This document shows, piece by piece, positions 1 to 4,932 of a stretch of DNA of 8,147 nucleotides. The translations under genes were made by a program, and so were the position numbers. The notes beneath the pieces are model-generated. The model was not told where the DNA came from. It saw only the letters and a program-made list of their open reading frames with translations, and ran no database searches. Where the stretch lies: contig JAJQIE010000296.1 of NCBI GenBank assembly GCA_021199395.1, positions 1-8,147 of the forward strand, written 5' to 3'. The stretch comes from Lachnospiraceae bacterium. Its GTDB lineage: Bacteria; Bacillota; Clostridia; Lachnospirales; Lachnospiraceae. The first letter of the stretch is position 1. Every line of letters starts with the position of its first letter.

Positions 1-591
1 CTTTTTGGACAGAAAATGTGTAAAAATCATCAGTGTGATGCTCAGCACGATACCAGGTCCGATACCAGCGACAAACAGCTTACCTACAGAAATATTTGTG
101 ATACACGCATAGATGATCAGACCGGTTCCAGGCGGAATTAACGGTACAATCATTCCTGATGCAGCCGTAATAACCGTAGCGAACGGCTTGGAATATCCAT
201 CCGCCTCCATCGACGGAACCAGCATCTTGCTCTCCATAGCGGCATCCGCCAGAGAAGATCCGGACAGACCGCCCATCAGAGTGGAAAGCAGGATATCTAC
301 CTGTGCCAGTCCACCGGGCATTCTGGACGTCAGCACACTACAGCACTCCATGATACGCCTGGTCACACCCGTATAGTTCATAAATACGCCCGCCATGACG
401 AAAAACGGAATCGCCAGCAGGGAAATGCCCTGCGCTCCGGAAAGCGCCTGCTGCGCGAATACGCTGGAATTAATCGTCGGGCTGCCGATAAAATACAAAG
501 CAGAGGCGGAAAGCACGGATATGTAAACCGGAACTTTTAAAAACAGCAGTACCAGCAGTACAACTGCACAAATTATGATCAGTTGATTCAT
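1..591 (-). CDS. dctM: TRAP transporter large permease DctM (partial, N-terminal 197 residues)
   Basis: Large membrane subunit of a TRAP transporter, the ion-driven channel that moves the carboxylate delivered by the DctP binding protein across the cytoplasmic membrane. Read directly on the minus strand: the frame opens with MNQLIIICAVVLLVLLFLKV and stays open to the window edge. It contains successive hydrophobic segments, the MGGLSGSSLADAAM stretch near residues 106-119 and an IPPG motif at residues 152-155, all characteristic of DctM. Family members are about 425 residues, so a little under half is present and the C-terminal part lies outside. The ATG shares a 4-bp ATGA overlap with the dctQ stop, and AAGGA lies 7 nt upstream inside dctQ, which fixes the start and implies translational coupling. 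It is the last visible gene of the dehydrogenase-dctP-dctQ-dctM operon. Confidence 0.95.
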   Translation of the reverse strand, partial: MNQLIIICAVVLLVLLFLKVPVYISVLSASALYFIGSPTINSSVFAQQALSGAQGISLLAIPFFVMAGVFMNYTGVTRRIMECCSVLTSRMPGGLAQVDILLSTLMGGLSGSSLADAAMESKMLVPSMEADGYSKPFATVITAASGMIVPLIPPGTGLIIYACITNISVGKLFVAGIGPGIVLSITLMIFTHFLSKK

Positions 592-1121
592 GATTTTTCC
601 TTCGCCTCCTCAAATTCTTCATCTGTAATCGCTTCGATCGTCTCCTTTTCCGTATAATGGAAAAAGTTCACCAGAATAAAATTAAATATCTGCCAGATAC
701 AGGAGACCGGAGCAATGCCATAAATCATAATATAAGAAAGATGGAGCACTGCCGTCGTCCTTCCGGTCGCGGCGAATACCTGAATATAGCTGATGCTGGT
801 CTTTCCAAGATAACCCAGCGTAATAAGCGTCACGATCAAAATACCTATATTCAGAATTTTCTGAACAATCGGTGGAAACATCTCATAAAAAATCTCTATT
901 GCCGCATGGTTCGCCGTGCGGAAAGCCGCTCCGGCTGCTCCAAAAATCACCCACACGATCAGTGCCTGCTGTACCTCCTCCGTCCAGCCAAACGGAGCGC
1001 CAACCACATATCTGGCAATTACGCCCGCGAATGTCAGCGCCACAAGCGCCACCATCGCCGCCGACGCGATCACCACGTCAATATTCAGAAGCAAAACCTT
1101 CCAATTCGTTTTTTTCTCCAT
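588..1121 (-). CDS. dctQ: TRAP transporter small permease DctQ
   Basis: Small four-helix membrane subunit of the TRAP transporter, which pairs with DctM in the cytoplasmic membrane. The 177-residue protein has hydrophobic helices at about 13-35, 50-70, 88-108 and 124-152, with the family signature ARYVVGAPFGWTEEV at 36-50 and VWVIFGAAGAAFR at 56-68. The C-terminus is a charged cytosolic tail rich in Glu. A longer frame begins at 1160, but I chose the ATG at 1121 because a GGAGG site lies 5 nt upstream, the protein then begins MEKKTNWKV like other family members, and the longer start would lie inside a stable hairpin. Its stop overlaps the dctM start by 4 bp. An 87-bp gap containing a hairpin separates it from dctP. 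Confidence 0.94.
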   Translation of the reverse strand: MEKKTNWKVLLLNIDVVIASAAMVALVALTFAGVIARYVVGAPFGWTEEVQQALIVWVIFGAAGAAFRTANHAAIEIFYEMFPPIVQKILNIGILIVTLITLGYLGKTSISYIQVFAATGRTTAVLHLSYIMIYGIAPVSCIWQIFNFILVNFFHYTEKETIEAITDEEFEEAKEKS

Positions 1122-1147
1122 AAATACCTCCAGAACGGTTATTATGG

Positions 1148-1175
1148 CAGAGGGGTACAATCATGTACCCCTCTG
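1148..1175 (-). promoter_or_regulatory. Intercistronic hairpin between dctP and dctQ
   Basis: A perfect 11-bp inverted repeat, CAGAGGGGTAC at 1148-1158 and GTACCCCTCTG at 1165-1175; one further A:T pair leaves a 4-nt loop. In the operon transcript it lies between the dctP stop and the dctQ ribosome site. No U-tract follows it, so it is not a classical terminator. The usual role of such a hairpin is to protect the 3' end of the upstream message, giving more binding protein than permease; that role is inferred. Confidence 0.7.
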
Positions 1176-1208
1176 GCGATAAAAGCCTGTTTTTCAGGAC
1201 TGATCTGA

Positions 1209-2246
1209 TTACTCCTCTGCTGCCAGAACCTCTGCAGCAGCAGCCTTGATCGTGTCATAAAGACCCTCTGTCCAGCCAAGGCTGTCTGTATCGTTCTCAT
1301 AGAAATACTGAGCCGCATCGATCCATACCTGCTTCTGCTCGTCTGTCAGATCTGTGATCTGTACGCCTGCGTCTTCAAGCGTAGTCAGAGCCTCTGCCTC
1401 TGCCTCATCCTGAATCTCGTTGTTATAAAGACCAGCTTCGTTCGCACAATCAACCAGAATCTGCTGCTGCTCTTCGGTCAGGCTCTGGAAGAAGGAATCG
1501 CTGCAGATCCACATAGATACCGCAAGGATATGGCCTGTACGAACTACATACTTCGCAACCTCCTGGAAGGAACGGTTTGCCAGAGATACAACCGGGTTCT
1601 CTACTGCATCAATTGTGCCTGCCTGAAGCGCCTGATATACATCGCCCATATCCATACCAAGTGCAGATGCGCCAAGGTCAGTAAAGGAGGTGATTGACAG
1701 GTCGTTCGAGGATACACGAAGCTTCAGACCGGAAAGATCCTCAGGAAGAATGACTTCCTTAATAGACATCATGTCACGGGAACCATATACCCAGTTTGAA
1801 GACAGTACGCGGATACCAGCGGTAGAAGCCAGCTGATCACAGAGATCTGCATACCAGTCAGACTCGATAACTGCCCACTCTTCATCCCAGCTGTCAAACG
1901 CAAACGGAGCATAGAAAATACCGAAATCCGGTACGCCATAATCCGCAAGGAAAGCGCCGTCCGCAACGGTGATCACATTCTCGCCCATAACCATCTGGTC
2001 AATCAGGTTCGACTTTGTGCCAAGCGCGGAGTTCGGGAACAATTCCATCTGAATTGTGCCGCCTGAAGCTTCCTCTACGAGCTCTGCCCATTTTTCAACA
2101 GCGATAGCAGCCGGCTCTGTCGTAGCGTTTTCATAACCAACATTGATCGTAATGGTTTCTTCAGCGCCTGCCATTACAGGAGCTCCGAGTGACAGCGTCA
2201 TAGCCGTAGCCACAACAAGTGATACTACCTTTTTTGCTCTTTTCAT
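1209..2246 (-). CDS. dctP: TRAP transporter solute-binding protein DctP
   Basis: Extracytoplasmic solute receptor that captures a carboxylate ligand and hands it to DctQM. The 345-residue length is normal for the family. Residues 1-28 form a Sec signal peptide (MKRAKKVVSLVVATAMTLSL, then an AGA cleavage site before EETITINVGYE). The mature part has the DctP landmarks: YGSRDMMS with R157, LKLRVSS with R177 (the arginine that in known family members salt-bridges the ligand carboxylate), and GDVYQALQAGTIDAVENP at 201-218. No Cys occurs near the cleavage site, so the usual Gram-positive lipoprotein anchor is missing. AAGGAG lies 8 nt upstream of the ATG and confirms the start. The gene follows the dehydrogenase with a 156-bp gap. 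The ligand cannot be named from sequence; a sugar acid is inferred from the neighbouring dehydrogenase. Confidence 0.95.
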   Translation of the reverse strand: MKRAKKVVSLVVATAMTLSLGAPVMAGAEETITINVGYENATTEPAAIAVEKWAELVEEASGGTIQMELFPNSALGTKSNLIDQMVMGENVITVADGAFLADYGVPDFGIFYAPFAFDSWDEEWAVIESDWYADLCDQLASTAGIRVLSSNWVYGSRDMMSIKEVILPEDLSGLKLRVSSNDLSITSFTDLGASALGMDMGDVYQALQAGTIDAVENPVVSLANRSFQEVAKYVVRTGHILAVSMWICSDSFFQSLTEEQQQILVDCANEAGLYNNEIQDEAEAEALTTLEDAGVQITDLTDEQKQVWIDAAQYFYENDTDSLGWTEGLYDTIKAAAAEVLAAEE

Positions 2247-2402
2247 TTTTTTCTCTCCTTTTTGTTTTATTATAGCTTACTGCGGGGTCAGTCAGACACA
2301 CGCCGCAGATTACTATCATGAATAATCCTCCGGGTTCCAGTCCTTCACGGATAAAGCCAGAGCTTACGGATCGCTTTGCATCGCATGCTCATCTGTATTG
2401 CT
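2247..2402. other. Gap between the dehydrogenase gene and dctP
   Basis: A 156-bp non-coding gap inside the operon. It contains an inverted repeat (CTGCGG at 2280-2285, CCGCAG at 2303-2308) without a U-tract, so no terminator is evident. A minus-strand TATAAT at 2269-2274 has no convincing -35 box; any start there would fall next to the dctP ribosome site. A minus-strand GGAGG at 2327-2331 with an ATG 7 nt further on opens a 52-codon frame running into dctP. Confidence 0.5.
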
Positions 2403-3464
2403 TCAGATATCCGTAAAATCAATCCCCACCTTCAGCATGGAACCGCCCTTTGTGCTGAAGTCCTCAAATGCCTGCGCTGCGTCTTTGAAAGGATATACAT
2501 TCGTAATGATTTTCTCAAGGTCAACCTTGCCATCCTTTACCAGATCGATCAGCTCCAGAAAATCCTTTTTCAGAGCGTTCCGGCTGCCAAATACATTCAG
2601 CTCCTTTTTCTGGAGAAGCGTAAAATTGAAATCCAGATTCTTCTTGCCTACGCCGATCAGCACCACCTTGCCGCCAAACGCCGCACAGTCAATACACGCC
2701 TGGAACGTGGACGGCAGGCCAACCGCCTCGATACACACGTCAAATCCATATCCATTGACCGTCCCATTAATATCTACGCTGCCGGTGATCTCTTTCACCG
2801 CCTGCTCCAGCGCTTCCGGTCCCTCGTTCAGAATTGTCCCGGCAAATCCAAACGTACTCTGGCTGCGTTCCAGCTTCTCAGCCGCCTGCGGAATATCGCA
2901 CAGATAAACCTCTCCGCCAAGCGCCTTTGCAGCGTTCGCCGCGAGCACGCCAATCGTACCGCCGCCGATCACGAGCACCTTATCCCCCGGATTGATTCCT
3001 GCTCTCTGCACACCGTGATAGCTGATACAGAACGGTTCAATCGCCGCGAGCACCTTCGGTGAAAGACCCTTGCCGTCATAAATCCGCTCGATCGGCATAG
3101 TAATGTATTCACAGAACGCGCCGTCCCTCTGGCAGCCCATCGTCTGGTTGTCCATGCACGCGTTGACGATCCCGCGCTCACAGCTGTAGCAGTGTCCGCA
3201 GTTAAAATACGGATTGCAGGTCACCACCATGCCCGGCTTCAGTCCAAGATCATTCTCATCAATCTCCACAATCTCCGCCGCAAACTCATGTCCTGGAATG
3301 CGCGGGTAGCTGAAATAGGCAAATGTCCCCCTGTAGGACCCCAGATCGCTGCCGCAGATACCGCCATAGAGAACCTTCAGAAGAGCCTCGCCCTCTTTCC
3401 GCACCGGCATCTCAATATCCCGTATTACGACCTTGCCCGGTTCATCAATATAGATTGCTTTCAT
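2403..3464 (-). CDS. Zinc-dependent medium-chain dehydrogenase, LgoD/RspB-like (probable sugar-acid dehydrogenase)
   Basis: Cytosolic NAD(P)-dependent oxidation of a secondary alcohol, probably on a sugar acid imported by the adjacent TRAP system. The 353-residue length is normal for zinc MDR enzymes. Catalytic zinc ligands are visible as C37 in GICGSD, H59 and E60 in PGHE, and E143 in IEPF. The structural zinc lobe is C89-x2-C92-x2-C95-x7-C103. The Rossmann motif GGGTIG lies at 167-172, and D190 ends the second strand, which favours NAD. The stretches FSYPRIPGHE, IEPFCISYH and KKELNVFGSRNA resemble L-galactonate 5-dehydrogenase (LgoD) and RspB as I recall them; this points to a hexonate but does not prove it. 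GGAGG lies 6 nt upstream of the ATG. It is the first gene of the operon, behind a strong promoter and an operator-like palindrome. Confidence 0.92.
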   Translation of the reverse strand: MKAIYIDEPGKVVIRDIEMPVRKEGEALLKVLYGGICGSDLGSYRGTFAYFSYPRIPGHEFAAEIVEIDENDLGLKPGMVVTCNPYFNCGHCYSCERGIVNACMDNQTMGCQRDGAFCEYITMPIERIYDGKGLSPKVLAAIEPFCISYHGVQRAGINPGDKVLVIGGGTIGVLAANAAKALGGEVYLCDIPQAAEKLERSQSTFGFAGTILNEGPEALEQAVKEITGSVDINGTVNGYGFDVCIEAVGLPSTFQACIDCAAFGGKVVLIGVGKKNLDFNFTLLQKKELNVFGSRNALKKDFLELIDLVKDGKVDLEKIITNVYPFKDAAQAFEDFSTKGGSMLKVGIDFTDI

Positions 3465-3509
3465 CCGGAACCTCCCTCTCTACTCACTTGTGTCCTTTGT
3501 TACATTTTT

Positions 3510-3535
3510 TGATGTGTTCAACGTTGTATACATCA
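3510..3535. promoter_or_regulatory. Operator-like 26-bp palindrome at the operon start
   Basis: Half-sites TGATGTGTTCAAC (3510-3522) and GTTGTATACATCA (3523-3535) match as inverted copies at 11 of 13 positions, centred on AACGTT. The palindrome begins 7 nt after the -10 box on the minus strand, so it covers the expected transcription start, a classical repressor position. The central CG is LacI-like, while the TGTATACA part resembles sites of FCD-type GntR regulators. It does not fit the CcpA cre consensus, because the conserved TG is displaced by one base. The regulator gene is not in this window. Confidence 0.72.
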
Positions 3536-3542
3536 CAGTTTT

Positions 3543-3571
3543 ATATTACACCAAGTGTGCAGAACTGTCAA
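3543..3571 (-). promoter_or_regulatory. Sigma-A promoter of the dehydrogenase-TRAP operon
   Basis: On the minus strand a perfect -35 TTGACA (3566-3571) is followed after exactly 17 bp by TAATAT (3543-3548). Transcription would start near 3536 and give a leader of about 70 nt before the dehydrogenase ATG. Such a near-consensus promoter would be strong unless repressed, which fits the palindrome lying over its start site. Confidence 0.85.
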
Positions 3572-3713
3572 TTATTTTTGATATAAGAAACTATTTTTCA
3601 TCACAATTCACAATTTCACAGTTCGTTTTTTGTGGATAATGTCAGAGGATTTTTGCGAAATTTTCTGTGCGTTGCCTTCTCTCCGTCCGCGAAGGCGTTC
3701 AACGAATTTTAAA
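3572..3713. other. Divergent intergenic region upstream of both promoters
   Basis: This AT-rich stretch lies between the minus-strand operon promoter and the plus-strand cassette promoter. It holds three imperfect copies of CACAATT/CACAGTT at 3602-3623, one exact DnaA-box 9-mer (TGTGGATAA, 3631-3639) and an inverted repeat GCCTTC (3674-3679)/GAAGGC (3691-3696). Flanking CGTT and AACG extend that repeat with a small bulge. No gene was found. Confidence 0.5.
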
Positions 3714-3742
3714 TTGTAATGGGAAATGGGATATGATACAAT
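3714..3742 (+). promoter_or_regulatory. Probable promoter of the DUF3791/DUF3990 cassette
   Basis: TTGTAA (3714-3719) and TACAAT (3737-3742) are separated by 17 bp, with a TG at 3734-3735 that makes an extended -10 element. A transcript would start near 3749, about 50 nt before the DUF3791 start. It points away from the dehydrogenase promoter, so the two units are divergent. Confidence 0.6.
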
Positions 3743-3799
3743 GTTTTTCAGGTAAGGTGAGAGATAAATAATGGCAAAGCTAGAACAGGAGCATTAATA

Positions 3800-4018
3800 A
3801 TGGGTAATAGAAAAGAATCTGATTACGCAGTGGCGTGTGTCAATGAATTTGGCAGGCTGAAAAATTTATCAACGAAGGAATCTTACCTTTATTTAGTGAA
3901 CTTTAAAGGCATAGAATTTCTGAAGGACTTTTACGATGTTGAGCATTTACTTTCGTTTGAGAATGTCGTAGAAGACCTGGCAAAAATATGCCGAAATAAT
4001 GGGGGTGCGATCATATGA
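3800..4018 (+). CDS. DUF3791 family small protein
   Basis: A 72-residue soluble protein with no signal peptide or membrane segment. The pattern NLSTKESYLYLVNFKGIEFL (22-41), then YDVEHLLSFENVVEDL (45-60) and a C-terminal NNGG matches DUF3791 proteins, which occur beside DUF3990 genes in Clostridia. The biochemical function of the family is not known to me; a partner or antidote role for the DUF3990 protein is only an inference. AGGAG lies 8 nt upstream of the ATG. An 8-codon frame (3771-3797, MAKLEQEH) with its own weak GGTGAG site ends just before this start and may be a leader or the scrap of a lost gene. Its stop overlaps the DUF3990 ATG by 4 bp (ATGA), so the two are translationally coupled. 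Base composition is more AT-rich than the flanking operons, suggesting acquisition by transfer. Confidence 0.82.
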   Translation: MGNRKESDYAVACVNEFGRLKNLSTKESYLYLVNFKGIEFLKDFYDVEHLLSFENVVEDLAKICRNNGGAII

Positions 4019-4316
4019 TTCTTTATCATGGTTCAAATGTTGAAATCGAGAAGATTGATCTGGATTTATGCAGGCCATATAAAGATTTTGGGCGGGGCTT
4101 TTATCTTACCACCATAGAAAGTCAGGCAGGAAAAATGGCCTTACGTACATCCAAAATTTACGGCGGGAAACCTGTCTTTTCAGGCAGTTTTCTGCCGGAA
4201 ATATTTCATTCGAAAAAATGGTTGCGGAAATGGAATATAAAGAATTGACGAACCAGTATTCATTTCACACTGAAATTGCCACAAGAAGTTTGATAAAGGC
4301 AGGTGTTATATCTTGA
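4015..4316 (+). pseudogene. DUF3990 (ADP-ribosyltransferase-like) gene, broken by internal deletion and frameshift
   Basis: The frame from the ATG at 4015 gives MILYHGSNVEIEKIDLDLCR, then DFGRGFYLT at residues 24-32, the conserved N-terminal core of DUF3990. YHGS and the FYLT tyrosine sit where ADP-ribosyltransferases carry their NAD-binding His and Tyr. After GGKPV (50-54) the match ends and this frame stops at 4248. From about 4176 a second plus-strand frame reads LFRQFSAGNISFEKM and then YKELTNQYSFHTE, which I recognise as the C-terminal end of DUF3990, stopping at 4316. Intact members are roughly 160-170 residues from memory; here only about 100 codons remain, so about 60-70 central codons are missing and the join is out of frame. 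The real C-terminal stop overlaps the next gene (TTGA), confirming where the gene used to end. The truncated 77-residue product probably lacks activity. Confidence 0.8.
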
Positions 4317-4543
4317 CCAGGCAGGCACAATTAATAGAGTATATAACTCAGGATATTCTGGCATATCTGATGGAAGAGAAAGACATAGACTGGCCGGAAG
4401 CCATGCGTATATTTTATTCTTCAAAAACATATGAAAGGCTGTATGATATAGAAACGGGTTTATATCTTGAGTCTTCAGCATACGTTTTCGGTATACTTAC
4501 AGATGAGTTAAAGTACGGAAAAATTATTCAGAGTGAGATTTGA
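4313..4543 (+). CDS. Small acidic protein of the DUF3791/DUF3990 cassette
   Basis: A 76-residue soluble protein starting at a TTG that overlaps the DUF3990 stop in TTGA, with a modest AGGTG site 7 nt upstream; no usable ATG lies nearby. It reads as helix-rich (IEYITQDILAYLMEEKDIDW), with a conserved-looking core YERLYDIETGLYLESSAYVF and a tail DELKYGKI. I recall similar small proteins next to DUF3990 genes in Lachnospiraceae, but I cannot give the family a name or function. Overlaps at both junctions of the trio argue that the three proteins were once made together, as in toxin-antidote cassettes. This gene looks intact, although the upstream DUF3990 is broken; loss of coupling from the shifted frame may lower its translation. 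Confidence 0.72.
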   Translation: MTRQAQLIEYITQDILAYLMEEKDIDWPEAMRIFYSSKTYERLYDIETGLYLESSAYVFGILTDELKYGKIIQSEI

Positions 4544-4563
4544 AACCATATAAGCCAACGGTA

Positions 4564-4638
4564 ATGACTCCGAATGAATGATTCACGCAAATGCGCAAGG
4601 AATTACTGCTCAGGCAGTCCTCGTCTGACACAAAGTAA
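4564..4638 (+). pseudogene. Possible scrap of an HTH-type gene
   Basis: One plus-strand frame reads MTPNE, an in-frame TGA at 4579-4581, then FTQMRKELLLRQS and a stop at 4636-4638. The spacing F-x3-RKxL resembles the first helix of XRE-family DNA-binding proteins. There is no clear ribosome site and the match is very short, so chance resemblance is quite possible. Confidence 0.2.
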
Positions 4639-4683
4639 TACGGCTTACGTTCACTATATGCTTTAAATAGCCCAGGAAATACC

Positions 4684-4778
4684 ATCAGAAAAAGCAGCCG
4701 TGCGGCTGCTTTTTCCGGAGAAGGTATCTCTCAAATGGGGTGTAGCAAAAAACTATATAATGTATTGGGGGTTTTACG
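4684..4778 (-). ncRNA. Candidate small RNA ending at the bidirectional terminator
   Basis: A minus-strand extended -10 promoter (4785-4793) would start transcription near 4778, and the strong terminator would end it near 4684, giving about 95 nt. The body contains a CCCCC run, a T6 run and no frame with a convincing ribosome site. It matches no RNA family I recognise. The evidence is promoter plus terminator spacing only. Confidence 0.35.
4688..4715. terminator. Strong bidirectional rho-independent terminator
   Basis: A perfect 12-bp stem (4688-4699 pairing with 4704-4715) has a GTGC tetraloop. Its GC core GCAGCC/GGCTGC is flanked by five A on the left and five T on the right, so it gives a U-tract on either strand. 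It would end the plus-strand cassette transcript, which runs about 145 nt past its last gene, and stop minus-strand transcription arriving from the ftsH side. Confidence 0.92.
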
Positions 4779-4784
4779 ATAGTT

Positions 4785-4793
4785 ATTATAGCA
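4785..4793 (-). promoter_or_regulatory. Extended -10 promoter on the minus strand
   Basis: TGCTATAAT on the minus strand is a perfect TGn-TATAAT extended -10 element. No TTGACA-like box lies 16-18 bp upstream, as is common for extended -10 promoters. It lies downstream of ftsH and points at the terminator, with no coding gene between them. Confidence 0.45.
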
Positions 4794-4809
4794 TTTGTTT
4801 CCAAATAAG

Positions 4810-4852
4810 TGTGCACAAACTTCACAAAAACGATGTTCCATTTTTGTGCACA
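4810..4852. repeat. Inverted repeat with two TGTGCACA palindromes
   Basis: Arms TGTGCACAAA (4810-4819) and TTTGTGCACA (4843-4852) are perfect inverted copies 23 nt apart. Each holds the self-palindromic 8-mer TGTGCACA, so the two are also direct repeats 35 bp apart. A competing inner hairpin pairs CACAAAAA (4823-4830) with TTTTTGTG (4841-4848). It lies just upstream of the minus-strand extended -10 element, so it could bind a dimeric regulator, or it could be an RNA structure in the ftsH 3' region. Confidence 0.6.
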
Positions 4853-4874
4853 TTGTCCCGGAAGGTGATTTGGC

Positions 4875-4897
4875 AAAAAACTGCGCTCCCATTGCGC
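4875..4897 (-). terminator. Weak candidate terminator after ftsH
   Basis: About 36 nt after the ftsH stop, the minus-strand transcript reads GCGC, a 7-nt loop, GCGC, then AG and six U. The 4-bp stem is short, so any read-through would be caught by the strong terminator at 4688-4715. Confidence 0.35.
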
Positions 4898-4932
4898 CGG
4901 ATTTTGTTCCGCTTCTTCGCTTTCCCGTATCC

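Noticed and set aside
2269..2297. Separate promoter for dctP (TATAAT at 2269-2274)
   Set aside because: No acceptable -35 box at 16-18 bp, and the start would fall almost on the ribosome site; left only as a note in the spacer entry.
2376..3062. A 228-codon plus-strand frame and other long plus-strand frames opposite the dehydrogenase
   Set aside because: They lie antisense to a well-supported dehydrogenase, have no ribosome site and resemble no protein.
3510..3535. CcpA catabolite-control (cre) site
   Set aside because: The central ACG fits, but the conserved TG lies one base off on either strand, so the consensus is not met.
3602..3639. Replication origin suggested by the DnaA box and short repeats
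   Set aside because: There is only one box and no dnaA, dnaN or AT-rich unwinding array; the surrounding genes are metabolic.
4756..4761. Plus-strand TATAAT as a promoter
   Set aside because: There is no -35 or extended -10 element, and transcription would run only into the 3' end of ftsH.
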